A DNA stretch of 64,000 nt from Abyssibius alkaniclasticus (GTDB lineage Bacteria > Pseudomonadota > Alphaproteobacteria > Rhodobacterales > Rhodobacteraceae). The translations under genes were made by a program, and so were the position numbers. Below the pieces are notes generated by a model. That model was not told where the DNA came from and ran no database searches. It saw only the letters and a program-made list of their open reading frames with translations. Positions 1-9,444 of the stretch are shown here, one piece after another; the first letter of the stretch is position 1, and the number at the start of each line of letters is the position of its first letter. The stretch spans positions 1,520,501-1,584,500 of the forward strand of contig NZ_CP095732.1 in NCBI RefSeq assembly GCF_020447305.1, given 5' to 3'.

Positions 1-705
1 TTGAAGGCAATTGCCGCCGCGGCCGCAATTGGCGCATTTGCGCGGCCAGAAACATGGCGCCCGATTGCGCCTTTGCCCGCAGCGCCGCTGCATTTGGTGG
101 ATGAGGCGGGTGCCAAGGCGATGCTGGCGCGCGCGTCTGTGGCGGTGCCACGGGGCGTGGTGGTGCGGGATTGCGCCTTTGGCGCGGCAGGCGCATTGCA
201 GGGCCGTTTGGCGCTGAAGGGTCTGGGGCTGGCGCATAAATCCGAGGCGGGCGCCGTGAAGCTGGGCCTGATGCCTTCGGAACTGCCAGATGCCGCCCGC
301 GAAATGCCCGGTCAATTGTTTCTGGTTGAGGAGATGGTCGACGGCGCGGTGGCCGAATTGCTGGTGGGGCTACGGCGCGATGCGGTTTATGGCGCCACGC
401 TCACCCTTGGCATGGGTGGCACGGCAGCGGAATTGCTGGGCGATACGCAAACACTTATACTGCCATGCGCGCGGGATGATATGCGCGCAGCGCTTGGCCG
501 TCTGCGGCTTGCCCCATTGCTGCACGGCTATCGTGGCCGCCCGCGTGCTGATGTTGAAGCGGCGCTTGATGCGGTGCAGGCTATGGCAGAGCTGCTGCTG
601 CATGATACGCGTATCGAAGAAATTGAGGTCAATCCGCTGATGCTGCGCGCCCAGGGCGCGGTTGCCGCGGATGCGGTTATCTGGACACGACAGGAGGCGA
701 CATGA
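1..705 (+). CDS. ADP-forming acyl-CoA synthetase, C-terminal ATP-grasp part (5' truncated by window)
   Basis: Only the last 234 codons are in the window and the frame is open to base 1, so the true start lies upstream. The visible part matches the ATP-grasp (beta-type) domain of NDP-forming acyl-CoA synthetases: a segment LKGLGLAHKSEAGAVKLGL near residue 73, the stretch EEMVDGAVAELLVGLRRD and the ending IEEIEVNPLML, all typical of this family. Such enzymes link acyl-CoA and acyl acid with ADP/ATP or GDP/GTP. Its stop overlaps the next start by 4 bp (ATGA), so it is co-translated with a CaiD-like hydratase. That suggests CoA activation of a carnitine-like or hydroxy-acid substrate; the substrate itself cannot be read from sequence. 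Confidence 0.8.
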   Translation: MKAIAAAAAIGAFARPETWRPIAPLPAAPLHLVDEAGAKAMLARASVAVPRGVVVRDCAFGAAGALQGRLALKGLGLAHKSEAGAVKLGLMPSELPDAAREMPGQLFLVEEMVDGAVAELLVGLRRDAVYGATLTLGMGGTAAELLGDTQTLILPCARDDMRAALGRLRLAPLLHGYRGRPRADVEAALDAVQAMAELLLHDTRIEEIEVNPLMLRAQGAVAADAVIWTRQEAT

Positions 706-1487
706 GTGATTCCCCCATCAAAACCCGGCGCGAGGGTGGCATATTAGAGGTGACGCTTGACCGCCCCAAAGCCAATGCGATTGATCTGCATACCAGCCGT
801 ATCATGGGCAAGACCTTTATGGCGTTTCGCGACGATCCAGAGCTTCGCGTGGCCATTTTGCGCGCCGAGGGTGAGAAATTTTTCTGCCCCGGATGGGATT
901 TGAAGGCGGCAGCCACCGGCGATGCCGTGGATGGCGATTATGGCATTGGCGGGTTCGGCGGGCTGCAGGAGCTTGGCAATTTGAACAAGCCGGTCATCGC
1001 GGCCGTGAATGGCATTTGCTGCGGTGGCGGGCTGGAGCTGGCGCTGAGCTGCGACCTTATACTTGCCACGGATAGCGCAACATTCGCACTGCCCGAAATC
1101 CGCTCGGGCACGGTGGCCGATGCCGCCAGCATCAAGCTGCCAAAGCGCATTCCCTACCATGTGGCGATGGACCTGCTGCTGACCGGGCGCTGGTTTGATG
1201 CCGAGGAAGCCTTGCGCTGGGGCCTGCTGAAAGAGATCACCAGCCAGGCAGATTTGCTGCCAAAAGCCTGGGCGCTTGCGCGCCTGCTCGAAAGCGGGCC
1301 GCCGCTGGTTTATGCCGCGATAAAAGAGGTGGTGCGCGAGGCCGAGGATATGAAGTTTCAGGACGCGCTCAACCGTATATCCAAGCGGCAGTTTGCGACC
1401 GTCGACCGGCTTTATGGCTCGCAAGACCAGTTGGAAGGCGCGCGCGCCTTTGCCGAAAAACGCGACCCTGTCTGGCGGGGCTGCTAG
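702..1487 (+). CDS. Enoyl-CoA hydratase/isomerase family, CaiD-like
   Basis: A crotonase-fold protein of 261 residues, the usual family length. The oxyanion-hole segments are visible: FFCPGWDLKAAA near residue 62 and NGICCGGGLELALSCDLILA near residue 105. The overall look, including FALPEIRSGTVADAASIKLPKRIPYHVAMDLLLTGRWFDAEEA, resembles carnitinyl-CoA dehydratase (CaiD), which hydrates crotonobetainyl-CoA. It overlaps the upstream acyl-CoA synthetase by 4 bp, so the two probably work in sequence on one CoA ester. Carnitine-derived substrates are plausible but not proven; other short enoyl-CoA substrates remain possible. Confidence 0.82.
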   Translation: MSDSPIKTRREGGILEVTLDRPKANAIDLHTSRIMGKTFMAFRDDPELRVAILRAEGEKFFCPGWDLKAAATGDAVDGDYGIGGFGGLQELGNLNKPVIAAVNGICCGGGLELALSCDLILATDSATFALPEIRSGTVADAASIKLPKRIPYHVAMDLLLTGRWFDAEEALRWGLLKEITSQADLLPKAWALARLLESGPPLVYAAIKEVVREAEDMKFQDALNRISKRQFATVDRLYGSQDQLEGARAFAEKRDPVWRGC

Positions 1488-1536
1488 GGCGGCAGGTAAC
1501 TGCGGCGCAGGCTGATGCCCGCGCCGACCGTGCTTG

Positions 1537-2010
1537 TCATGCAGGCGAAAAGCTGAGCGCGAGCCCGTTGATGCAATGCCGCTTGCCGGTTGGCGCCGGC
1601 CCATCGTTGAACACATGGCCCATATGTCCGCCACAGCGGCGGCAATGCTCTTCGGTGCGGCGCGAAAACAGGGTATTGTCTTCTTTATAGCCAACGGCAT
1701 TGGGCAGGGTATCCCAAAAACTGGGCCAGCCGGTGCCGCTGTCATATTTGGTTGCCGAATCGTAAAGCGGCAAATCGCATCCGGCGCAATTATAGGTGCC
1801 AACGCGTTTCTCATTCAGCAATGGGCTGGAAAAGGCGCGTTCGGTCGCCTCGTCGCGCAGCACGGCAAACTGCTCGGGTGTCAGGCGCGCGCGCCATTCC
1901 GCCTCGGTCAGGGTGATTTCAAAAGCCTCATCAGAGGCCCGCATTGGCAGACCCAGAATGGCGGCGGTGCTGGCAAGGGCAGAGGCCCCAAGGAAGTAAC
2001 GGCGTTTCAT
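1537..2010 (-). CDS. msrB: Peptide methionine-R-sulfoxide reductase, exported
   Basis: MsrB reduces methionine-R-sulfoxide in proteins. The two zinc CxxC pairs (CAGC, and CRRC in EEHCRRCGGHMGHVFNDGP), the GTGWPSFWD segment and the catalytic cysteine in RHCINGLALSF are all present. I start at the ATG giving MKRRYFLGASALAS rather than 33 bases upstream, because this places a basic n-region and a hydrophobic, alanine-rich segment at the N terminus. The RR pair hints at Tat export, but the consensus is incomplete. It would act in the periplasm on oxidised envelope proteins. It stands alone between two plus-strand operons. Confidence 0.9.
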   Translation of the reverse strand: MKRRYFLGASALASTAAILGLPMRASDEAFEITLTEAEWRARLTPEQFAVLRDEATERAFSSPLLNEKRVGTYNCAGCDLPLYDSATKYDSGTGWPSFWDTLPNAVGYKEDNTLFSRRTEEHCRRCGGHMGHVFNDGPAPTGKRHCINGLALSFSPA

Positions 2011-2172
2011 GGCGGATCCTTTCATTTTGGTGACCAACTCCATGTCTCTGTCTTGTTAAATACGGCGGATTCCCCAAAAAGTTTCAAAACCTGGCTCACG
2101 TCTCTGCGAGAGTTTTGGTTGCAATTTTACGTGAACAGGCGTAAATAACGCGAAAGTTTTCAATGAGGATAT

Positions 2173-3069
2173 ATGGACAGTAACCGGCGCCGCGGTGTCG
2201 AATGGCTGACGCTGGCAATCATCGCAGGCTGTTATGGCCTCTGGGCATTGCTTGTTTTTGTGCTTCCCTTGCCGGTCTGGCTGTCGGTCTTGCTGCTCAT
2301 ACCCGTGCTGACACTGCATTCATCCTTGCAGCACGAGGTTATCCACGGCCATCCACTACCGTCGCGCTTTTGGTCGATGCTACTTGTCTATCTGCCGCTG
2401 GGTCTGTGCATTCCCTATGAGCGGTTTCGTGACCAGCACCTGCACCACCATCTCGATTCCAACCTTACCGACCCCTATGACGACCCGGAAAGCGCCTATA
2501 TGGACCCGCCCGTTTGGGCGCGCCTGCCGCGCGCAATCCGGCTTGTGCTGATGTTCAACAACACCCTGCTGGGGCGCATGTTGATCGGCCCGCTTGTTTC
2601 GCAATACGCCTTCATGCGCGCCGATCTGCGCGAAATGGCGGCGGGCGACAGGGCCATCTTGCGGGTTTGGCTTGTGCATATCGCCCTGTCGGCGGGTCTG
2701 GTCATATTGCTTGCGCGCTTTGCGCTTTTGCCGCTCGGCGGCTATTTTCTCGCCGCCTATTTCGGCCTGTCGGTTCTGAAAATCCGCACATTTCTGGAGC
2801 ATCAGGCACATTTGCGCGCCTCCGGTCGCACGGTGATCATTGAAGACCGTGGGCCGCTTGCATGGCTGTTTTTGAACAACAACCTTCATGCCGTTCACCA
2901 TGCGCATCCGAAATTGCCCTGGTATGAACTGCCCGAGGTCTATGCCAAAAACCGGGTGCATTTTCTGCGGCGCAATCACGGCTATACCTATCGCTCTTAT
3001 GCGCAGGTTTTCCGCAATTATGCGCTGCGCCGCAAAGAGCCCGTGCCCCACCCGCTGCGCCACGAATGA
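2173..3069 (+). CDS. Fatty-acid desaturase family membrane protein
   Basis: 298 residues with four or more hydrophobic segments and the three histidine boxes of membrane di-iron desaturases/hydroxylases: HEVIHGH near residue 54, HLHHH near residue 92, and HAVHH near residue 239. Such enzymes act in the inner membrane on acyl chains or other lipophilic substrates. The stop overlaps the start of the next gene by 4 bp, so it is coupled to a PhnD-like protein. Nothing visible fixes the substrate: fatty acyl, carotenoid or small-molecule oxidation are all possible. Confidence 0.85.
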   Translation: MDSNRRRGVEWLTLAIIAGCYGLWALLVFVLPLPVWLSVLLLIPVLTLHSSLQHEVIHGHPLPSRFWSMLLVYLPLGLCIPYERFRDQHLHHHLDSNLTDPYDDPESAYMDPPVWARLPRAIRLVLMFNNTLLGRMLIGPLVSQYAFMRADLREMAAGDRAILRVWLVHIALSAGLVILLARFALLPLGGYFLAAYFGLSVLKIRTFLEHQAHLRASGRTVIIEDRGPLAWLFLNNNLHAVHHAHPKLPWYELPEVYAKNRVHFLRRNHGYTYRSYAQVFRNYALRRKEPVPHPLRHE

Positions 3070-3800
3070 TTGCAAGCCTGCCGATGTATGACTGGCCGCA
3101 TTGTCGCGCCCAGAATGACGCGCTTTGGGCCCATCTTGCCACGGCCTTGCGCCAGGCGGGTTTTGATGCGCCAAAACGCCTGTCGCGACCGCGTGATCTG
3201 CACAGCCATTGGAAACGTCCGGGCCTGCTGCTTAGCCAGACCTGTGCCATGCCCTTCCGTTTGGGGCTGTGGCGCCATGTGCAGGTTATCGGCGCGCTTG
3301 ATCACGGGTTGACGGGCTGCGCGCCGGGGCAATACCGTTCGGCGCTTGTCGTGCGCAAAAATGACCCGCGCGACAGTCTTTCCGGCTTTCATGGCGCGCG
3401 GGCGGCCGTGAATGCACGCAACTCGCAATCGGGCTATGCGGCATTGTTGCGGGCTGCCGAGCTTGCGCGTATCAAGTTGGGGGCATTTCAGCTTACCGGC
3501 GCTCATGCCGCATCTATCCGCGCGGTAGCTACAGGCGATGCTGAAATCGCCGCGATAGATGCTGTCAGCTGGCGCATGGCGCAAGACGTGATGGGGGAAT
3601 GCCGCAACCTCAGACTGCTCGCAATGACAGAGCCAACACCCGCCCTGCCACTGATCTGCGCCAAGGGCGCGGATCGCGATGCGCTTGCTGCGGTCATGGC
3701 GGCGGCGTTCTCAGCTTTGCCAGACGCGTTGAAAGAGCGTTTGAAAATTGCAGGATTCGTGGCGCGAAACAGTGAAGATTACACAATCTCGCCCTGGTAG
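3066..3800 (+). CDS. PhnD-like phosphate/phosphonate-binding family protein without signal peptide
   Basis: 244 residues resembling the substrate-binding proteins of phosphate/phosphite/phosphonate ABC transporters, with segments such as YRSALVVRKNDPRDSLSGF, AAVNARNSQSGYAALL and GDAEIAAIDAVSWRMA. No signal peptide is seen and the first residues (MIASLPMYDWPHC) are not strongly hydrophobic, so it probably stays in the cytoplasm or is a repurposed binding domain. No permease or ATPase is adjacent. It is translationally coupled (ATGA) to the desaturase, suggesting a shared role rather than transport. Confidence 0.7.
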   Translation: MIASLPMYDWPHCRAQNDALWAHLATALRQAGFDAPKRLSRPRDLHSHWKRPGLLLSQTCAMPFRLGLWRHVQVIGALDHGLTGCAPGQYRSALVVRKNDPRDSLSGFHGARAAVNARNSQSGYAALLRAAELARIKLGAFQLTGAHAASIRAVATGDAEIAAIDAVSWRMAQDVMGECRNLRLLAMTEPTPALPLICAKGADRDALAAVMAAAFSALPDALKERLKIAGFVARNSEDYTISPW

Positions 3801-3839
3801 GCTGGAAGAAAATATTACAAACCGAATGGTATTTTCGTG

Positions 3840-3874
3840 TTTTTGCAATTTCAGCACCCGAAAATTGCAAAAAA
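3840..3874. terminator. Bidirectional intrinsic terminator between convergent operons
   Basis: A stem made of TTTTTGCAATTTC and its complement GAAAATTGCAAAAA (one bulged base) around a 7-base loop gives T-runs on both strands. It lies between the stop of the PhnD-like gene and the stop of soeC, where two converging operons end. Confidence 0.75.
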
Positions 3875-3884
3875 CGAATATTCG

Positions 3885-4751
3885 CTAATCTTTGTAATAC
3901 AGGCGCACCACATGTTCGGATTCTGCGAAAAACAGCCATCGCGCAACGAGAACAGCCGCAAGATGCAACACCACCATACCCCCGGCCATAACATGGCCAA
4001 TGGGCAGTGTGGCAAGTGCAAGGCCTTGGCCAACAAGCAGCACGATCACAACCAGTTTAAGCTTCTTGGCCGTTGTCGCGGCAAGATGGTTCACCATTTC
4101 ACTGGTGACATAGTTGCGCGCCGTGTGCGGCGATTCCAGCATTCGCACTGTTCCCAGCCCACCCAAAGCCGTGGCCGTGCCCGCATTGCTGCCAGACCGT
4201 GCAAGTGCCGCCCGCCCCCGCGCCCAATGCGCGATTTGTAGGGCCAAAACCACAACTGTGCCAAAGACTGACGCCCAGATCTGGCCTGCAAGCAAAGCGC
4301 CACCGGCCAGCGCGTAGGCCAGGAATAGTATAGGGGTTAACCATGTATTCCATCGCGGAATCGTGCGCAACTGCGCGTAAATCATTGCCGTGCAAACTAC
4401 GGTAAGCGCCGCAAGGGTAGATACGATATATCCAAGCAATATCAGTCGCTTATCTGTTAGAAGCAACACAATATAAAGCGCAAACAGCGCCATTGTCAGC
4501 ACGGATAGAACGGCTTCGCGGCTTAGCCAAGACGTGCGCCACTGGGTGAATGCCTTCAAGAACCGCTGCGGATTGCCCAGATGAAGCAATGAGGCAAGCA
4601 AGCCGATTCCTGCCAGGCCAAGCGCCAGGGCGCCATACACAATTGCGACCCAGCCGGCAACGTCTGGATACCCCAGGCCAATGACCGCCATGAGTCCGAA
4701 ACCAAGGCCAGAAAGCGAAGTGAACGCCATGATCGACTTTGCCGGATGCAT
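3885..4751 (-). CDS. soeC: Sulfite dehydrogenase membrane anchor subunit (DmsC family)
   Basis: 288 residues with about eight hydrophobic helices, of the DmsC/NrfD-like anchor type that binds a molybdoenzyme to the inner membrane and passes electrons to quinone. It is the last gene of xsc-ackA-soeA-soeB-soeC; its start shares a base with the soeB stop. Taken alone it could be the anchor of any DMSO-reductase-family enzyme. The sulfite-oxidising role is inferred from the linked xsc, which releases sulfite, and from the lack of an export signal on SoeA. Confidence 0.8.
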   Translation of the reverse strand: MHPAKSIMAFTSLSGLGFGLMAVIGLGYPDVAGWVAIVYGALALGLAGIGLLASLLHLGNPQRFLKAFTQWRTSWLSREAVLSVLTMALFALYIVLLLTDKRLILLGYIVSTLAALTVVCTAMIYAQLRTIPRWNTWLTPILFLAYALAGGALLAGQIWASVFGTVVVLALQIAHWARGRAALARSGSNAGTATALGGLGTVRMLESPHTARNYVTSEMVNHLAATTAKKLKLVVIVLLVGQGLALATLPIGHVMAGGMVVLHLAAVLVARWLFFAESEHVVRLYYKD

Positions 4752-5494
4752 CAGAGACGCTCCAAAATCCGGTCAACCCAACCCAAAATACCGCCTGCTT
4801 GGCTGGGTTCGGTATCAAGCAAAGGCGCAAGAATGTCGATCTGGTCGCGCGGGCGTGGCGGCAGATAGCGGTTTACGGGCTTTGTGCCAAGTTCCGGCAT
4901 CAGCGCGGCCCCATTACGTTCAGCAGTTAACAATGAGACATTGCTTTGCGGATCGGCGAAATCACCAAAATGACGCGCCCCCGCCGGGCAGGTGCGCACA
5001 CATGATGGCACCCGGTCAATCTCGGGGATGTTTTCGTTATAAATCCGATCAACGCAAAGGGTGCATTTTTTCATGACTCCGGCATCGGCATCCATCTCGC
5101 GGGCCCCATAGGGGCAGGCCCAGGCACAAAGCCCGCAGCCAATGCAATCGGCCTCGTTTACCAGCACAATCCCGTCTTCAACGCGCTTGTAGCTTGCGCC
5201 TGTCGGGCAGACGGTAACGCAGGGCGCGTCTTCGCAATGCAGGCAGGAACGGGGGAAATGCACCACCTGGCTGGGCGCATTTTCTTTTGCAATTTCATAG
5301 CTGTGAACCCGGTTCAGGAAGGTGCCGCCATTGTCGCCCCCATAGGGGTTCTGGTCGGAAAGTGGCGCGCCATACTGGCTTGTGTTCCACTCCTTGCAGG
5401 AAATCACGCAAGCATGGCAACCGACGCAGGTGTCAAGGTCAATCACCAGCCCAAGCTTCTTTTCGCTATGTTTTGGCAGGGTGGTCACGTCCAT
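4751..5494 (-). CDS. soeB: Sulfite dehydrogenase iron-sulfur subunit
   Basis: 247 residues with the cysteine pattern of four [4Fe-4S] clusters: C23-x2-C26-x2-C29-x3-C33, then CLHCEDAPCVTVC, CIGCGLCAWAC with CTLC, and CVRTC. This is the DmsB-type electron-transfer subunit connecting the molybdopterin subunit to the membrane anchor. The start overlaps the end of soeA by 10 bp and the stop touches soeC, so all three are co-translated. Role as in SoeABC is inferred from the neighbouring xsc. Confidence 0.85.
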   Translation of the reverse strand: MDVTTLPKHSEKKLGLVIDLDTCVGCHACVISCKEWNTSQYGAPLSDQNPYGGDNGGTFLNRVHSYEIAKENAPSQVVHFPRSCLHCEDAPCVTVCPTGASYKRVEDGIVLVNEADCIGCGLCAWACPYGAREMDADAGVMKKCTLCVDRIYNENIPEIDRVPSCVRTCPAGARHFGDFADPQSNVSLLTAERNGAALMPELGTKPVNRYLPPRPRDQIDILAPLLDTEPSQAGGILGWVDRILERL

Positions 5495-8298
5495 TCCTTT
5501 CCATAGGCGAGCGATTTGGCAGATGTTGCAACCGGGTTTGTTTGCTGACCGGTGTCGGGCTTGCTGCGCAGGCCTTCCGGGGCTTCAATTTTTTCAATTT
5601 TCACGAGCAAATCATACCAGGCGGCCTGGCCGGTAACCGGATCGGCATTTGCCCAGCGGTGGCCATCGGCCTGGGAAGGCAGCAGTTCGCTGATCAGATG
5701 GTTTAGCAGAAAACCTTTTTCAGATTCCGAAGCGCCAGCTTGCAGCGACCATGCCCCACGGCGTTTGCCAATGGCGTTCCATGTCCATAATGTGTGCGGA
5801 TTCTGCGCATCCATGCGCGCAACAGGCACGATGATTTCACCGTGGGGCGAGGTCAGCTTCGCCCAGTCGCCAGCCGAAAACCCATGTTCATTCCAAACAG
5901 TCGCTGGAATATAAAGCGGATTATGCCCGTGAATCTGGCGCAGCCACGCATTCTGGCTTCCCCAAGAATGATACATCGCCGCCGGGCGCTGGGTAATTGC
6001 GTGCAGGGGGAACCCTTCTGCCGTGCCAAAGGGGGGATACCAGAACGGCAGCGGGTCCATCGCATGTTCCAACCGGTCGCGGATATGTTCAGGTGGTTTC
6101 AGCGCGTGTTTTCCCTGTGCGGCAAGGCGGAATTTTTGCAATGGTTCCAGATAGATGTTGAACGTATAGGGCAGTTGCACATCAAACAGCCCGCGCTCAA
6201 CCGCCCAATTCTGGTAACCCTGGTTCCACGGTTTGAAATAGGCGTGTTGGGGGGCAATATGGTCGGCCCAAAAACCGCCATTTTCAATATAGGCGTCGAT
6301 CTGGTCGCTGTTCGGCGCACCGCGCCCCTTGTCCTTGCCCGTGCCCCGAAACCCGGCCAAAGGGCCAATGCCGGGCCGCCGTTCGTGGCGCTGCATATAG
6401 TCGGCATAGTCTTTATAAACGGGCGCGCCGCTATCATCGACCATGCCGGGCAGGCCAAGCCTTGCACCCAGATCGAGCAGCACCGATTGAAAGCCGCGCA
6501 CATCGCGATCGGGCGCAACCACCGGCCAGCGAATGGCGTCGCCCATCAGATCGGGCTCGCCGATTGGTCTGTCAAGCAGGCTGATACAGTCATGCCGTTC
6601 CAGATAGGTCGTGTCGGGCAAAACAAGGTCGGCAAAAGCCACCATCTCAGAGCTATAGGCGTCGGAGTAAATGATATGGGGGATGGCATATTCACCGTCA
6701 TCCCGCCGTTGGCGCAGCATCTCCATTGTGCCCTGCGTGTTCATCGAAGAATTCCACGCCATGTTCGCCATGTATAAGAATAGCGTATCAATTTCATAGG
6801 GATCGCCCGCAACAGCGTTCGAAATCACCATATGCATCAGGCCGTGTGCCGAAAGCGGATTCTCCCATGTAAAGGCTTTGTCTATGCGCAGCGGCCGGTT
6901 TTCACCATCAATGGCCAGGTCTTCCGGCCCGCGCGGATAGCCAAGATGCGGCCCGGCCAGCGGCTGGCCCGGGCTTGCCTTTGCATGGGGTTTGGGATGC
7001 GCCTCGAACGGTTTCGGGTAAGGGGGTTTGAAGCGAAACCCGCCCGGCGTTTCAACCGAACCGAGCAGGATTTGCAGCATATGCAATGCGCGGCAGGTTT
7101 GAAACCCGTTGGAATGTGCGGAAATCCCGCGCATTGCATGAAAGGCAACCGGGCGGCCGACCATCTTGTCATGCGTCTGCCCGCGCCAATCGGTCCAGGG
7201 CCGGTCAAGCACAACCTCCTGCTCAAAGGCGACGCGCGCAAGCTCTCCGGCAATCTGGCGAATGCGCTTGGCGGGGATTCCGCAAGATTTTTCAACGGTT
7301 TCCGGCGCGTATTCATCGGCCAGATACCGTTCGGCCATAAGTGAGAAAACGGTTCTGCAAAGTGTATCGTTAACCGTTAAATTACCCTGTAATTCTGGCT
7401 GGGCACCGGGCGTATCCCAGGCGATAGCGGCCTGGCGGACACGGTCCCATACAAGCTCCTTGCCATTGTCGTCACGCAAAAACAGGCCAAATTCATTGCT
7501 TTTCCTGTCCTGGTTCACGAGAAAGGGTATATTTGTATAGCGTAGCAAATAGGGCAGGTCGATTTTGCCGGCTTTGAACAGGCAATGCACCAAAGCCAGA
7601 ATAAACTGCCCGTCGGTGCCCGGCGTAATGCCAAGCCAGTCATCGGCAATCGCATTGTAGCCCGTGCGCACGGGGTTTACGGCAATGACGCGCGCGCCAC
7701 GCGCCTTGAGCTTGCCAAGCCCCATTTTGATCGGGTTGGAATCATGGTCTTCGGCCACGCCAAACAGCATGAAAAGCTTTGTATGGTCCCAATCGGGCGC
7801 GCCAAATTCCCAAAACGCACCGCCCATCGTATAAATGCCTGCCGCCGCCATATTGACAGAACAGAACCCACCATGCGCGGCATAATTCGGGGTGCCGAAG
7901 GCCTGTGCCCACCAGCCTGTAAAGCTTTGGCTTTGGTCGCGCCCGGTGAAAAAAGCCAGCTTTTCCGGTGCTTTGGCACGCAAAGGCGCCATCCAGGCCG
8001 TTGCCAGGTTTAACGCCTCATCCCAACTGATCGCCTTGAATTTTCCTTCGCCGCGCGCGCCAACGCGCAACAGCGGTGTCTGCAATCTTGCGGGTGAATA
8101 ATGTTGCATTATTCCCGCCGACCCTTTGGCGCAAAGCACGCCCTTGTTTACCGGATGGTCGCGATTGCCCTCGATATAGCTGACCTTGCCATCGCGCAAA
8201 TGCACGTTGATGCCGCAGCGACAGGCACACATATAGCAGGTCGTTTGCCGGATTTCGTCGGCAACTTTGGGCGAGGTGTTCAAGGTTGGTTGTGCCAT
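5485..8298 (-). CDS. soeA: Sulfite dehydrogenase molybdopterin subunit (cytoplasmic DMSO-reductase family)
   Basis: 937 residues. The N-terminal [4Fe-4S] motif C21-x2-C24-x3-C28 with a further cysteine in GVLCAKGSAG is present, followed by bis-MGD binding blocks such as FFTGRDQSQSFTGWWAQAFGT. There is no Tat signal: the protein starts MAQPTLNTSPKVADEIRQTT, so it faces the cytoplasm. That fits SoeA, the enzyme that oxidises sulfite to sulfate and feeds electrons to quinone. Position directly after xsc and ackA supports this: Xsc yields sulfite. Other DMSO-reductase-family oxidoreductases (for example polysulfide or thiosulfate reductases) look alike, but usually have an export signal and different context. 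Confidence 0.85.
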   Translation of the reverse strand: MAQPTLNTSPKVADEIRQTTCYMCACRCGINVHLRDGKVSYIEGNRDHPVNKGVLCAKGSAGIMQHYSPARLQTPLLRVGARGEGKFKAISWDEALNLATAWMAPLRAKAPEKLAFFTGRDQSQSFTGWWAQAFGTPNYAAHGGFCSVNMAAAGIYTMGGAFWEFGAPDWDHTKLFMLFGVAEDHDSNPIKMGLGKLKARGARVIAVNPVRTGYNAIADDWLGITPGTDGQFILALVHCLFKAGKIDLPYLLRYTNIPFLVNQDRKSNEFGLFLRDDNGKELVWDRVRQAAIAWDTPGAQPELQGNLTVNDTLCRTVFSLMAERYLADEYAPETVEKSCGIPAKRIRQIAGELARVAFEQEVVLDRPWTDWRGQTHDKMVGRPVAFHAMRGISAHSNGFQTCRALHMLQILLGSVETPGGFRFKPPYPKPFEAHPKPHAKASPGQPLAGPHLGYPRGPEDLAIDGENRPLRIDKAFTWENPLSAHGLMHMVISNAVAGDPYEIDTLFLYMANMAWNSSMNTQGTMEMLRQRRDDGEYAIPHIIYSDAYSSEMVAFADLVLPDTTYLERHDCISLLDRPIGEPDLMGDAIRWPVVAPDRDVRGFQSVLLDLGARLGLPGMVDDSGAPVYKDYADYMQRHERRPGIGPLAGFRGTGKDKGRGAPNSDQIDAYIENGGFWADHIAPQHAYFKPWNQGYQNWAVERGLFDVQLPYTFNIYLEPLQKFRLAAQGKHALKPPEHIRDRLEHAMDPLPFWYPPFGTAEGFPLHAITQRPAAMYHSWGSQNAWLRQIHGHNPLYIPATVWNEHGFSAGDWAKLTSPHGEIIVPVARMDAQNPHTLWTWNAIGKRRGAWSLQAGASESEKGFLLNHLISELLPSQADGHRWANADPVTGQAAWYDLLVKIEKIEAPEGLRSKPDTGQQTNPVATSAKSLAYGKEWT

Positions 8299-8304
8299 CG
8301 GCCC

Positions 8305-9441
8305 CTACATTAACGCAGCCGCGTTCTGCGCGATACGAAGTTCTTCATCAGCTGGAACGATATAGACTTGCACCGCGCTGTCCAGACTGTGGAGCCTGCG
8401 CGCATTTTCCAGATTCAGTTCAGTGTTATACTTGATTCCAAGCCAGCCAAGCCCATCAAGAATTCCTGCGCGAATTTCCGGGGCATTTTCACCAATGCCG
8501 CCGGTGAAGGCAACGGCGTCGAGCCCGCCCATCGTGGCGATCATCGCGCCGGCATGTTGCACTGTCCAATGGATGAAGTGGGAAACGGCGAAGCGCGCGC
8601 CAGTATCATCGGAAGCGAGTAGGCGGCGCATGTTGTTGCTGCCAGCAAGTGCGCTCAGCCCGGATTTATGGTTTAAAAGTTTACGAGTCCCTTCAACCCC
8701 GAGTTCATCGGCGATAGCCAGCACGGCCATCGCGTCTATGTCACCTGTGCGGCTGCCCATGCTCAGCCCGGAAACAGGCGAAAACCCCATCGTTGTTGCG
8801 CAAGACAAGCCATTTTTAATTGCACATAGCGAGGCACCATTGCCAAGATGGCAGGCCAGCAGGCGCGCGGGCAGTGGCATTGGATGGTTGTCGACCAGCG
8901 CACTGAAGGAAATGCCATGAAATCCATAGCGTTGCAGGCCTTTGTTTCGCCATTCAGATGGAAGTGAATAGGTTCTTGCCTCGGGTGAATTCGTGGTGTG
9001 AAAGCCGGTATCAAAGCTTGCAAACTGGGGCAAATCTGGCGCGCGTGCGGCTATGGCGTCTATCGCGGCAAGGTTTGCGGGGTTATGCAGTGGCGCCAGG
9101 GCAGCGGCATTTGCAATTTCACTGCGAATGGCGGGGGTAATGGCACATGGTGCCGACAAATTTGCGCCCCCATGCACGACGCGATGCGCGGCTGCGCGCA
9201 GATTCGCAAGATGAACTCCCCGTTCCGCCAGCAATTCGAATATCATGTTCAGTGCTGAACTATAATCATCAAACCGCGCGGGGCGCTCAGCGCCCCCGAT
9301 CTGCAGGCGGCCTGTGCCAGGAATATCGGCCGCCATGCCCGACAGGTGGCGCTGAAAGCCCGCATCAAACACCGCGAATTTGATCGAGGATGACCCGGCA
9401 TTCACCACCAGAATTTGGCCGGGTTCTGCCGGGCCTGCCAT
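8305..9441 (-). CDS. ackA: Acetate kinase
   Basis: 378 residues with the acetokinase signatures VVNAGSSSIKFAVFD at the N terminus, RVVHGG, the GFHGISFSALV block, and FTGGIGENAPEIR near the C terminus. It converts acetyl phosphate and ADP to acetate and ATP. It starts 3 bp after the xsc stop and ends 6 bp before soeA, so it belongs to the same transcript. Here it would take the acetyl phosphate made by Xsc. Most taurine clusters carry pta (to acetyl-CoA) at this place; none is seen in the window. Confidence 0.93.
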   Translation of the reverse strand: MAGPAEPGQILVVNAGSSSIKFAVFDAGFQRHLSGMAADIPGTGRLQIGGAERPARFDDYSSALNMIFELLAERGVHLANLRAAAHRVVHGGANLSAPCAITPAIRSEIANAAALAPLHNPANLAAIDAIAARAPDLPQFASFDTGFHTTNSPEARTYSLPSEWRNKGLQRYGFHGISFSALVDNHPMPLPARLLACHLGNGASLCAIKNGLSCATTMGFSPVSGLSMGSRTGDIDAMAVLAIADELGVEGTRKLLNHKSGLSALAGSNNMRRLLASDDTGARFAVSHFIHWTVQHAGAMIATMGGLDAVAFTGGIGENAPEIRAGILDGLGWLGIKYNTELNLENARRLHSLDSAVQVYIVPADEELRIAQNAAALM

Positions 9442-9444
9442 TGA

